A stretch of 8,203 nucleotides of DNA from JBBDMU01 sp040878115 (GTDB taxonomy: Bacteria; Bacteroidota; Rhodothermia; Balneolales; Natronogracilivirgulaceae), in the NCBI GenBank assembly GCA_040878115.1, contig JBBDMV010000012.1, forward strand, positions 1 through 8,203, written 5' to 3'. Below, piece by piece: positions 1 through 7,173 of this stretch. Both the position numbers and the translations under genes were made by a program. The first letter of the stretch is position 1. Every line of letters begins with the position of its first letter. Below the pieces are notes generated by a model that was not told the origin of the DNA, made no database searches, and was given only the letters and a program-made list of their open reading frames with translations.

Positions 1-164
1 TAGCTCATTCCGGCGCAACCTCCGCCTTTAACACCAATTCTCAGATATTGATCGTCAGGTAATTTATCTTCAATAATAACTTTTTTTACCTGCTGCGCAG
101 CGCGGTCAGTAAGGTTTACAGCGTTTTGTTCTGTTTGCTGATCGAATAATGGTTGTGATGACAT
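1..164 (-). CDS. A-type iron-sulfur cluster carrier (IscA/SufA/HesB family), N-terminal part, cut by the window edge
   Basis: Reading the complement from the ATG at 164-162 gives 54 complete codons that run off the left edge. The protein begins MSSQPLFDQQ and contains the family signatures LTDRAAQQVKK, then LRIGVKGGGCAGMS. Residue C50 in GGGCAGMS aligns with the first of the three conserved cluster-binding cysteines of A-type carriers; the C-terminal C-G-C pair would lie outside the window. Members accept Fe-S clusters from the ISC or SUF scaffold and pass them to apo-enzymes in the cytoplasm, and radical-SAM enzymes such as lipoyl synthase are known clients. The roughly 15-residue leader before the conserved domain is longer than in E. 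coli IscA. There is no Shine-Dalgarno sequence, only an A/G-rich stretch (AAGAAAGAAAA). IscA, SufA and ErpA subtypes cannot be separated from this half. Confidence 0.9.
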   Translation of the reverse strand, partial: MSSQPLFDQQTEQNAVNLTDRAAQQVKKVIIEDKLPDDQYLRIGVKGGGCAGMS

Positions 165-226
165 AGGTTTTCTTTCTTTATTTATATCTGATCTAAATAT
201 ACAAAAAATAAGGGGAACATAAAGGA

Positions 227-499
227 TTGTTTACTCATACATTATGGGGGCACTTATCCTGCTTTATCTTGTGTACCGATAAACCTTCAAACGGAGGCTG
301 TACGGTATTTATTCCGACTGCGCCGAACCCTACATCAGGAAACATTTACCACCCCAAAGAAAAGGATGTTTTCATTATTGACGTTAAAGTGGAGGATGCC
401 ATACGGACCATAATTGCGTGTGGGGCCGGCTCTGAGGATTTCTTAAAACAATTGAAAGATGATCGTGCAACACATAGTAAAACTACTGAGTTAAGGTAA
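227..499 (+). pseudogene. C-terminal remnant of a DUF502 family membrane protein
   Basis: An open frame of 90 codons opens with TTG, and an in-frame stop lies at 209-211. From about residue 24 it reads TVFIPTAPNPTSGNIYH and later VKVEDAIRTIIACGAGS. This is the conserved C-terminal block of DUF502 proteins (VFxPTxPNPTSG, then VEDAxxxIIxxG), which are normally about 200 residues with two N-terminal membrane helices. Here the helices and the middle of the domain are missing. The first 22 residues (MFTHTLWGHLSCF and following) do not match the family, and the other two plus-strand frames just upstream are quickly closed by stops or unlike the family. I therefore call a decayed 5'-truncated copy rather than a working gene. 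DUF502 function is not established. The 3' end overlaps the end of the convergent AlbA_2 gene by 17 nt. An intact copy may exist elsewhere in the genome. Confidence 0.7.
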
Positions 500-1151
500 A
501 ATAATCGCTTTTCCCGTGGCTGAACAACTTTAATACCCCTGCGCTCACTAAATCAACCAATATCCTGGATGCTCGCCGTTTGCTTACGTTTACCAGTTCG
601 GAAAACTCTATTACTGTAATTCGCTCATACTCGTTTAGGTAACGGAGGAGCAATCGCTCTTTACGCCCAAATTCAAAAGTAACACCGGAGCTTGATGTCT
701 CATTTCTAAGTATATGAACAACTTCTTTGCTTGCCCGGAGGCTTTTATCCTTATGGCGCACAAACACCGATGAGGCTTTTTCCGTTTGAACGGATACAGG
801 CTTTACAGCGGCTTCCTGTATTTTAACCAGCATAATATCCCGCAAATAATACGGAAGGATCTCCATGGTATAGTTTACCTCAGGAGTACAAATTATCTCA
901 GCCGCCTGTTCTAATAAAAATTCCTGTTCGTGATAGCTTTCGACACCAATAATGGTTTTATTATCATCCACACCAATGAGCAAATTGCCACCCTTGGTAT
1001 TGGCGAATGCACAGATTTCACGAGCTATTTTTTCAGGTGAAGAGATGATCCTTTTGAACTCGAGGTAAGTTCCTTCTCCCGTTTTTATAAGTCGCTTCAG
1101 GTCCCGTAATGAGACTTGTGAAGCTAATGAACCCGGTTGTCTCATGATCAT
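483..1151 (-). CDS. AlbA_2 (Schlafen-type) domain protein with C-terminal helix-turn-helix, putative transcriptional regulator
   Basis: The 222-residue protein has an N-terminal AlbA_2 domain, seen as GEGTYLEFKR (residues 25-34), REICAFANTKGGNLLIGVDD (44-63) and IIGV (67-70). This is the usual E-x-x-x-x-EFK ... AFANTxGGxLxIGVxD pattern of proteins often annotated as ATP-binding or DNA-binding regulators. The C-terminal 60 residues (KERLLLRYLNEYERITVIEF followed by VNVSKRRASRILVDLVSAG) look like a winged helix-turn-helix, so a DNA-binding regulatory role is likely but the target is unknown. Two ATGs, at 1151 and 1145 (MIM), could serve as start, and neither has a Shine-Dalgarno sequence. The gene begins 46 nt after the gpsA stop on the same strand, so it may be read through from the plsY-gpsA unit. 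It ends convergently over the DUF502 remnant. Confidence 0.85.
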   Translation of the reverse strand: MIMRQPGSLASQVSLRDLKRLIKTGEGTYLEFKRIISSPEKIAREICAFANTKGGNLLIGVDDNKTIIGVESYHEQEFLLEQAAEIICTPEVNYTMEILPYYLRDIMLVKIQEAAVKPVSVQTEKASSVFVRHKDKSLRASKEVVHILRNETSSSGVTFEFGRKERLLLRYLNEYERITVIEFSELVNVSKRRASRILVDLVSAGVLKLFSHGKSDYFTLTQ

Positions 1152-1197
1152 TGAGAATAATAGTTCAAAGCAAATAAGCCGGATTATTAAATGCCGG

Positions 1198-2205
1198 TTA
1201 TATTAAAATTTCTTCTTTGGGATCGCGTGTCATCAGATCATATGCTGCATTTCTGGGATTGGCGCCTTCAAAAAGCACATTATACACATGCTCAGTAATC
1301 GGCATATCCACCTTAAGCTTTTGGGACCATTTATAAACGGATTTGGTGGTGTTTATACCTTCAGCCACCATCTCCATTCGGGAAACAATATCATTAAGTT
1401 TTTCACCTTTGCCGATTTGATATCCTACATAACGATTACGGCTGTGCCTGCTCGTGCAGGTAACAATAAGGTCTCCAATTCCGGCCAGCCCACTAAAGGT
1501 ATCCTGTGATGCCCCTAATCTCATTCCAAGCCTTTTCATTTCAGCCAGCCCACGTGTTAACAGGGCTGCATTGGCATTGTCACCCAAATCAAGTCCTTCC
1601 ACTATTCCGGCAGCTATGGCCAAAATGTTCTTTACTGAACCGGCAACTTCTACACCTAATACATCATTATTTACATATACCCGAAACATAGGGGTCATAA
1701 ACGCATTTTGTATTATTTTGGCTGTGCTTTTGGAATTTGCGGCTGAGACAACGGTTGTTGGTTTAAGCAACGATACTTCTTCAGCATGGCTGGGCCCATA
1801 CAAAACACCGATATGGTCTTCAATAATACACCCTTCTAAAACTTCGGCCAACACCTGGGTCATGGTCATGTATGTTTCATTTTCAATACCTTTGGCTACA
1901 TTTACGATAACCTCGCTTCCACTAAGGCAGGGCTTTGCACGTTCAGCTAAATTCCGGACGGTGTGGGATGGTGTGGCAAATACCACAATTTCAGCTCCGG
2001 GCAAAGCTTCTTTCAGGCTTCCATGTGCTTTGATAGAAGCGGGCAATATAATGCCTGGTAAGTAAACACCATTTTTATGGCTATTGTTAATGTTTTTTAC
2101 GATGGGTGTCTCTCTTGCCCAAATCTTCACCTCATTGCCTGCCTGGGCAAGGACCATGGCCAGGGCGGTACCCCAGCTGCCGGCACCTATTACTGTAACT
2201 TTCAC
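1198..2205 (-). CDS. gpsA: NAD(P)-dependent glycerol-3-phosphate dehydrogenase
   Basis: GpsA reduces dihydroxyacetone phosphate to sn-glycerol-3-phosphate with NAD(P)H in the cytoplasm, giving the backbone for phospholipids. The 335-residue length is normal for the family. The N-terminal Rossmann motif GAGSWGTALA is at residues 7-16. VNVAKGIE (101-108) carries the conserved lysine K105, GPSHAEE spans 137-143, GSVKN (189-193) holds the catalytic lysine K192, and NANAALLTRG at 210-219 and GIGD at 242-245 complete the substrate site. The start is GTG at 2205-2203; its last two bases are shared with the TGA stop of plsY (GTGA overlap), which fixes the start and suggests translational coupling. 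PlsY uses the product directly, so the pair forms a functional unit. I see no terminator before the next gene. Confidence 0.97.
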   Translation of the reverse strand: MKVTVIGAGSWGTALAMVLAQAGNEVKIWARETPIVKNINNSHKNGVYLPGIILPASIKAHGSLKEALPGAEIVVFATPSHTVRNLAERAKPCLSGSEVIVNVAKGIENETYMTMTQVLAEVLEGCIIEDHIGVLYGPSHAEEVSLLKPTTVVSAANSKSTAKIIQNAFMTPMFRVYVNNDVLGVEVAGSVKNILAIAAGIVEGLDLGDNANAALLTRGLAEMKRLGMRLGASQDTFSGLAGIGDLIVTCTSRHSRNRYVGYQIGKGEKLNDIVSRMEMVAEGINTTKSVYKWSQKLKVDMPITEHVYNVLFEGANPRNAAYDLMTRDPKEEILI

Positions 2206-2891
2206 GTGGTTTGCTGTTCGTTCAATCTACCTTTTGACGGACTAAAGGAATTGATCCTGCTCTCCGTTCCTCCCATCAGCCGCTGAATATTCCCCTTATG
2301 TTTGATGACTATAATGGATGCGATAATAGCACTAAGAACAATAAGGCTCCCATCAATATCCCAATTCAACATATAACGAAAAATCAGCAAACTAATTGGG
2401 TAGAGAATAGACCCCACAATGGAAGCCAATGAAACGTAACGAGTTGTAAAAAGAACAATAGCGAAAAACACCAGTACAATTGCGATGGAATAAGGTTCAA
2501 TTCCAAATAACATACCTGCAGCGGTAATCACACCTTTCCCGCCTTTGAAACTGGCATAAAGGGGATACATATGCCCTAAAACAGCCGAACCTCCGGCTAT
2601 TATGCGCATAAAGATATCGGTTTCCCATGCACTGATTACCGTTGGGACATCACCCACATGATACCCAAGCTGACTAATGTAATAAGCTGCCGTAAACCCT
2701 TTAGCTAAATCAATTAATGATACAACGATACCGGCCTTCCAGCCAAGCATCCGGAATGTATTGGTCGCCCCGGCATTGCCGCTGCCATAATCCCGTATAT
2801 CTATTCCTTTGTACAACTTACCCATCCAAAGAGAAGTTGGGATAGAACCCAGCAGATAGCTTAATACAATAATTAAAAGGAATGAGCCCAC
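2202..2891 (-). CDS. plsY: acyl-phosphate:glycerol-3-phosphate acyltransferase
   Basis: PlsY is the integral membrane enzyme that transfers an acyl group from acyl-phosphate to glycerol-3-phosphate, giving lysophosphatidic acid. Family motifs appear in order: SIPTSLWMGK at residues 16-25, GSGNAGATNTFR at 36-47, LGHMYPLYASFKGGKG at 105-120, and the C-terminal HKGNIQRLMGGTE at 198-210. Hydrophobic stretches fit a polytopic protein: 1-20, about 52-72, 95-113, 134-149, 155-172 and 181-197. At 229 residues it is somewhat longer than the usual 200 or so, with a polar tail after the last motif. The start is GTG at 2891-2889. An in-frame TAA two codons upstream leaves no earlier start. It overlaps gpsA by 4 nt and lies 96 nt after lipA on the same strand. 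The acyl-phosphate donor enzyme PlsX is not in the window. Confidence 0.96.
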   Translation of the reverse strand: MGSFLLIIVLSYLLGSIPTSLWMGKLYKGIDIRDYGSGNAGATNTFRMLGWKAGIVVSLIDLAKGFTAAYYISQLGYHVGDVPTVISAWETDIFMRIIAGGSAVLGHMYPLYASFKGGKGVITAAGMLFGIEPYSIAIVLVFFAIVLFTTRYVSLASIVGSILYPISLLIFRYMLNWDIDGSLIVLSAIIASIIVIKHKGNIQRLMGGTESRINSFSPSKGRLNEQQTT

Positions 2892-2987
2892 GTTTTAGCT
2901 TTTTTTAAAATGAAGTTTTGGTTTAAAGTTCCATATAAAACGTAACGATAAACCAGAACAGAAACTTATTATATGTAACCTTTAGGA

Positions 2988-3878
2988 TTAAACGTGTTTT
3001 TCTGCATGGTATGATGACCTTACCAGCGGACCGCTTTCAACATGCTCAATGCCTTTGGCTTCGCCAATTTCTTTATAAGTAGCGAACATGTCCGGATGAA
3101 TCCACTCCTGAACGTCAAGGTGCATTTTTGTCGGCTGCATGTATTGCCCAATGGTCATTACATCAACGCCGGCTTTGGCGATATCATCCATAACTTCGAA
3201 AACTTCACCCGGTGTTTCTCCCAAGCCTACCATAATACCCGTTTTTGTCCGCAGCCCGGCATCTTTGCATCTTCTGAGCAGCTCCAGAGAGCGGTCATAT
3301 TTAGCTTGTGGCCGGACTTGTTTATACAGCCTTGGAACGGACTCCAGGTTGTGGTTCAGTACCTCCGGCTTCACATCAATTACTTGCTGCAAAGCATCCC
3401 AGACACCACGAAAATCAGGGATCAGAACTTCAATGGTTATCCCCGAAATCTCTTCTCTCAGCCGATTAATGGTTTCAACGAAGATAGGCGCTCCGCCGTC
3501 TTTACGCTCATCCCGATTTACCGACGTGACTACAGCATGCTTTAAATCCATTAGTTTGGCCGCATTAGCCACGCGATTGGGTTCATCCCAATCCAGCCCC
3601 TGCATAGGGCGGCCGGTTTTAATGGCACAGAACCCGCAGGATCGTGTGCAAACATCACCAAGGATCATAAAAGTGGCGGTACCGTTACCCCAGCATTCTC
3701 CCATATTCGGGCAACGGGCTTCCGAACATACGGTATTCAGGGAATAATCATTAATTATTTTTGAAACATCTTTGAATTTCTCCCCAGACGGAAGTTTTAC
3801 GCGCAGCCAATCGGGCCGGCGTTTTTTATCCGTTGGTGCCTGGTCCGGTGAGGATATTACATCTAATTCTTTAATCAT
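2988..3878 (-). CDS. lipA: lipoyl synthase (radical SAM)
   Basis: LipA inserts two sulfur atoms into protein-bound octanoyl groups to make the lipoyl cofactor of 2-oxoacid dehydrogenases and the glycine cleavage H protein. Both [4Fe-4S] sites are intact. The auxiliary, sulfur-donating cluster uses C51, C56 and C62 (CxxxxCxxxxxC) with the terminal RSSY at 287-290. The radical-SAM cluster uses C77, C81 and C84 (CxxxCxxC). Other signatures are CPNMGECWGNGTATFMILG at 56-74 and VVTSVNRDERKDGGA at about 116-130; many proteobacterial enzymes have VDRDD where this has VNRDE. The length of 296 is typical. The ATG at 3878 has no Shine-Dalgarno sequence. It follows lipB by 66 nt on the same strand, so the two steps of lipoate assembly are probably co-transcribed. 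Confidence 0.98.
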   Translation of the reverse strand: MIKELDVISSPDQAPTDKKRRPDWLRVKLPSGEKFKDVSKIINDYSLNTVCSEARCPNMGECWGNGTATFMILGDVCTRSCGFCAIKTGRPMQGLDWDEPNRVANAAKLMDLKHAVVTSVNRDERKDGGAPIFVETINRLREEISGITIEVLIPDFRGVWDALQQVIDVKPEVLNHNLESVPRLYKQVRPQAKYDRSLELLRRCKDAGLRTKTGIMVGLGETPGEVFEVMDDIAKAGVDVMTIGQYMQPTKMHLDVQEWIHPDMFATYKEIGEAKGIEHVESGPLVRSSYHAEKHV

Positions 3879-3944
3879 ATCAAAGTTCCGTGCTTTTTAG
3901 ATCATTACGTCAAATTGGGTGGTTAATTCTCTATGATACGGTTT

Positions 3945-4697
3945 TTATGGTCCAAATAATTTCGTTTGATGATGAAATCTCAGATTGCCAGCGGGCAGTT
4001 CGGGTAATAAACCCCCCGCTTGAAGCGAAACATCAAATACCTCTTCAAAGTTTTGCTTTAACTTGACTTTGACTTGTTCAATATTAATTTTTTTCTTCAA
4101 TAGTTCTTGCAGGCTGGTAACCTTTTTATCCCCAATGCCACATGGAATAATGTGACTAAAATAATCAAGATCAGGATGAACATTTAAAGCCAGCCCATGC
4201 ATGGTCACCCATCTCGAGCACCGGATGCCAAAAGCCGCAATCTTTGCTCCGTTTACCCAAACTCCCGTTAAGCCTTTTATCCGCCCGGCTTTTATTTGGT
4301 AGTCAGCGCAGGTCCGGATAACAACCTCTTCCAAATAACGCAAGTACTTGTGAATATCTGTGAAATATCGCGTTAAATCCAGAATTGGATAAGCAACGAT
4401 CTGCCCGGGGCCATGATAAGTAATATCGCCGCCGCGATCAATCTTAACGAACTCTGCGTCCAGGTCGTCCAACTCTTGTTCTGTTTTGAGCAAATGCCTT
4501 ACATCACCACTTTTACCCAGCGTGAAGACATGCGGATGCTCAACCATGAGCAGGACATCATTGCTTCGGGAACCTGTCAACCGGTTATCCCGTTCAGCCA
4601 ACTTTTCACCGATGAGGCGATTTTGGATAGCCCCTTGCAGCTTCCAGGTTTCCCTGAAAGATACTCTGCCGATATCTTGAAAGTTTACAAGCTTCAT
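3945..4697 (-). CDS. lipB: octanoyl-[acyl carrier protein]:protein N-octanoyltransferase
   Basis: LipB moves octanoyl from octanoyl-ACP to lysines of lipoyl domains, supplying the substrate of LipA. The family core is RGGDITYHGPGQ at residues 88-99 and TGVWVNGAKIAAFGIRCSRW from 144, with catalytic K152. CGIGDKKVTSL follows, with catalytic C186. I place the start at the ATG at 4697-4695, giving 250 residues beginning MKLVNFQDIGRVSF, which matches where family members start. The frame stays open to an ATG at 4754, but those 19 extra codons (rich in L, Y and T) lie inside the upstream inverted repeat and look non-coding. No Shine-Dalgarno sequence is present (TTTTTATTACC precedes the ATG). The C-terminal 25 residues or so are a less conserved tail. 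It lies 66 nt before lipA and 92 nt after lpdA on the same strand. Confidence 0.96.
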   Translation of the reverse strand: MKLVNFQDIGRVSFRETWKLQGAIQNRLIGEKLAERDNRLTGSRSNDVLLMVEHPHVFTLGKSGDVRHLLKTEQELDDLDAEFVKIDRGGDITYHGPGQIVAYPILDLTRYFTDIHKYLRYLEEVVIRTCADYQIKAGRIKGLTGVWVNGAKIAAFGIRCSRWVTMHGLALNVHPDLDYFSHIIPCGIGDKKVTSLQELLKKKINIEQVKVKLKQNFEEVFDVSLQAGGLLPELPAGNLRFHHQTKLFGP

Positions 4698-4708
4698 GGT
4701 AATAAAAA

Positions 4709-4784
4709 GGTATAGGGTATAAAGGCATAAGGTCAGCCGAACCCGAAGTTCCACACTATACCCTTATATCTTATACCCTATACC
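4709..4784. repeat. imperfect inverted repeat between lpdA and lipB, possible terminator or attenuator
   Basis: The left arm (4709-4732, begins GGTATAGGGTATAAAGG) pairs with the right arm (4762-4784, ends TTATACCCTATACC) over about 23 nt, with two or three interruptions and a loop of 29 nt. Read in the direction of transcription (minus strand), the stem begins 5 nt after the lpdA stop and is followed at once by UUUUUAUUA, the layout of an intrinsic terminator. However, the U-tract lies only 6 nt before the lipB ATG. If it terminates fully, lipB would need a promoter inside the repeat. If it terminates partially, it would act as an attenuator. The stem is A/T-rich, so a dispersed intergenic repeat is an alternative. 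The repeat is plainly visible; its function is inferred. Confidence 0.7.
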
Positions 4785-4789
4785 TGCTT

Positions 4790-6211
4790 TTAATGTTTCT
4801 TTGCCGGAGTTCCCAGATGCACACCCTCGCCGTAAGCTTCCGCAGCAGCTTCCATAACGGCTTCAGAAAGTGTCGGGTGCGGATGGATAGCATTAATGAT
4901 TTCCGGGCCTGTCGTCTCCAATGTACGAGCTACAACGGCTTCAGAGATCATTTCTGTCGCCTCGGCCCCGATAATGTGGCAACCCAGCCATTCGCCGTAT
5001 TTCTCATCAAAAATCACCTTTACAAAACCTTCATTGTGTCCTATGGCAGTAGCTTTGCCATTGGCCTGGAACGGGAATTTTCCGACTTTAATTTTGTAAC
5101 CGGCTTCTTTGGCCGCCTTTTCAGTATAGCCAATAGAGGCTACCTGAGGCTGGCAATAGGTACACCCGGCAATATTATCATGATCAACAGGCTTGGGATC
5201 CAGACCGGAAATTCGTTCTACACAATTGATTCCTTCATGGGTAGCTTTATGGGCCAGCCACGGAGCACCATTGATATCACCGATAGCATAAATGCCATCA
5301 ACATTGGTTTTGAAGTTCGCACGATCAACCAGGATGTTTCCTTTTTCATGCTTCACGCCTATTTCATCCAGGTTAAGCCCCTCTACATTACCCTGAACAC
5401 CTACAGCCGATAAAACAACGTCTGTCTCAATTTCCTGAGTCCCTTTTGGTGTTTTAACTTTAACCACCAGGCTTTTGCCTTTTTTCTCGACAGATTCCAC
5501 CGAGCTCTCGGTATGAATGTTCATGCCGGCTTTTTTATAGATCTTACCAAGCTCCTTGCTTACCTCTTCATCTTCTATCGGGAGGATGGTTTTCTGCAGT
5601 TCCACCAAGTTGATCTCTGTGCCTAATGTATGATAAAAATAAGCGAACTCAACGCCTATCGCACCGGCGCCTATAACAACCATTCGCTTGGGCTGCTTTT
5701 CCATTTTCAGTGCGGCTTCATAGCCAATTATGCTTTTACCGTCAATTTTTAGATGAGGCAATTCACGGGCACGAGCCCCGGTAGCGATTACAAAATGTTT
5801 GGCTGACACACGCTCGGTCTCTTTGCCATTGCCGTCAGCAATCTTGATCTCTTTTGGGGAAGTAAAGCTTGCCACGCCTTTGATGACCTCAACCTTATTG
5901 GCTTTCATCAAAAACTGGACACCTTTGCTCATTTTATCAGCAACGCCACGACTTCGTTTAATAATTTTCGGGAAATCAGTTTTAAAATCTTTGACTTCAA
6001 TACCATGGTCGCCGGCATGTTTAACATAGTCTAATACTTCTGCTGATTTCAAAAGGGCCTTTGTTGGGATACACCCAATATTAAGACAGACGCCACCCAA
6101 ATCTTTTTTCTCAATAATTACCGTTTTCAAACCTAACTGGCTCGCCCTAATAGCGGCCACGTAACCACCAGGTCCGGAACCAATCACACATACGTCAAAT
6201 TCTTTAGCCAT
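4790..6211 (-). CDS. lpdA: dihydrolipoyl dehydrogenase (E3)
   Basis: This FAD flavoenzyme reoxidises the dihydrolipoyl arms of pyruvate and 2-oxoglutarate dehydrogenases, and of the glycine cleavage system, with NAD+. The FAD-binding GSGPGGYVAA is at residues 11-20. The redox disulfide is in GGVCLNIGC (C42 and C47). The NAD-binding GAGAIGVEFAYFY starts near 181, AIGDI of the second FAD segment is near 315, and the interface active-site HPHPTLSE (443-450) provides H445 and E450. The length of 473 is typical. The ATG at 6211 (MAKEFDVCVIG) is the only sensible start and has only A-rich sequence ahead of it. No E1 or E2 genes are adjacent, so this E3 is probably shared between complexes. It is first in the minus-strand run and is followed by lipB, which works on the same cofactor. 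Confidence 0.98.
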   Translation of the reverse strand: MAKEFDVCVIGSGPGGYVAAIRASQLGLKTVIIEKKDLGGVCLNIGCIPTKALLKSAEVLDYVKHAGDHGIEVKDFKTDFPKIIKRSRGVADKMSKGVQFLMKANKVEVIKGVASFTSPKEIKIADGNGKETERVSAKHFVIATGARARELPHLKIDGKSIIGYEAALKMEKQPKRMVVIGAGAIGVEFAYFYHTLGTEINLVELQKTILPIEDEEVSKELGKIYKKAGMNIHTESSVESVEKKGKSLVVKVKTPKGTQEIETDVVLSAVGVQGNVEGLNLDEIGVKHEKGNILVDRANFKTNVDGIYAIGDINGAPWLAHKATHEGINCVERISGLDPKPVDHDNIAGCTYCQPQVASIGYTEKAAKEAGYKIKVGKFPFQANGKATAIGHNEGFVKVIFDEKYGEWLGCHIIGAEATEMISEAVVARTLETTGPEIINAIHPHPTLSEAVMEAAAEAYGEGVHLGTPAKKH

Positions 6212-7173
6212 TTCTTTTTACGTTTTCTCTGTTAATAATTTTTTGAATACGTTGAATAGAGCTTCAATCAATCTTTTTAACTATTTGCCGTTTTAATTTA
6301 CGGAAAAGAAGGAACTTTTCGAAGCAGAAGTTGGACTATTACACCAGTGCCTATACCCAAAACCATGCCGCATAAAGAAGAATACTTGTAGGACCCGTCT
6401 GTTCATCCAAAAAAACTCCATCTCGTCAGGCAGACATTTTTGCATAAACCTAATTAAAACCTCGCCTCTATGAAACTAAAACAAATGGGATCATACATTT
6501 CCCCTACCTTAAGTAGATACAAATCAATATATAAGCTGCATATATTACCTGTTTATGCCATTCCTCAATTTTGGACTGTATAAGTGGCCGAAAAAGCTAC
6601 TATCAAAAATACATAATGCCACACCCAGGCACATCAGTCCACACGGCATCCGCTTCATTTTTAAGTTAAATTCCCGGTAAAATTTGACCGTGCCAAATCT
6701 ATACTAGCTCCATGGTTGCTCCGTATCTCCTCCGTAGTTGCTCCGTATTTTACACGAAGGAAATATGGAGATAACATGGAACAGATTTGGAGAAGAATAA
6801 GACAAGTCCATAATAGGGCTGGTCTTACTATATTCAGATATTGAATTATATGTTATATAATAAATTTATATCTTCTTTATATGGTTGTTTTTTAAATGAA
6901 TAGTGATAAATAATTAAGGTTGCATTTTAAAAAATCACACTTGGTCCCATTCATCCCTTGTTCAGATAGTCAAGACCTTCTGAAGATTGCCCTTTTTTTG
7001 ATTTGTCATTAAAATATATTAACCTATTCTTGCTTTTTTAAGCTTGGGGTGCGGTGATTTAATCCCTTATGGCTTATGAAATGAAATGGAAGACAGAGCT
7101 ATGACAATAAAAAAAGCAAGCATTTAATTTGACCAATTAAAGGTTTGTTTCATTTAAGCAAAACTCAATATCT
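6212..7173. other. gene-poor region between the divergent lpdA and sigma factor genes
   Basis: No frame in these 962 nt gives a recognisable protein on either strand. The region must hold the promoters of lpdA (minus) and the sigma factor gene (plus), but I cannot point to a convincing -35/-10 pair or a clear Bacteroidota-type TTTG/TAnnTTTG promoter. Visible structure is limited to four items. A 22-codon hydrophobic minus-strand ORF lies at 6298-6366. The 11-bp phased repeats lie at 6708-6792. The stretch from about 6840 to 7030 is very A/T-rich. An 11-bp inverted pair (CTTGCTTTTTT at 7029-7039 and AAAAAAGCAAG at 7110-7120) lies ahead of the sigma gene. The length is unusual next to the tight spacing of the other genes and could reflect decayed genes or an unrecognised RNA. 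Confidence 0.6.
6708..6792. repeat. convergent 11-bp phased repeats (CTCCGTA type) forming a palindrome
   Basis: CTCC occurs at 6708, 6719, 6730 and 6741, exactly 11 bp apart. The last three copies extend to CTCCGTA and the first reads CTCCATG. GTTG fills the end of units one and three. After a 10-nt centre (6751-6760) the same motif appears in the opposite orientation: TGGAG or TGGAA at 6766, 6777 and 6788, again exactly 11 bp apart, with a degenerate copy (CGAAG) at 6755. The innermost copies pair as a hairpin, CTCCGTATTT (6741-6750) with AAATATGGAG (6761-6770), 9 of 10 perfect plus one G-T. The 11-bp phase puts every copy on nearly the same face of the helix, as in iteron or multi-site operator DNA. 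No binding protein can be named. Confidence 0.75.

Noticed and set aside
1454..2065. Long plus-strand open frame opposite gpsA
   Set aside because: It lies wholly antisense to a clear gpsA gene and has no family-like motifs. The same applies to plus-strand frames opposite lipA, lipB and lpdA.
4698..4754. N-terminal extension of LipB by 19 residues to an upstream ATG
   Set aside because: The extra codons lie inside the inverted repeat, do not resemble LipB sequence, and the internal ATG at 4697 gives the usual family N-terminus.
6776..6844. Short plus-strand ORF beginning MEQIWRR in the gene-poor region
   Set aside because: It has only 22 codons, starts inside the 11-bp repeats, and has no ribosome binding site or family resemblance.
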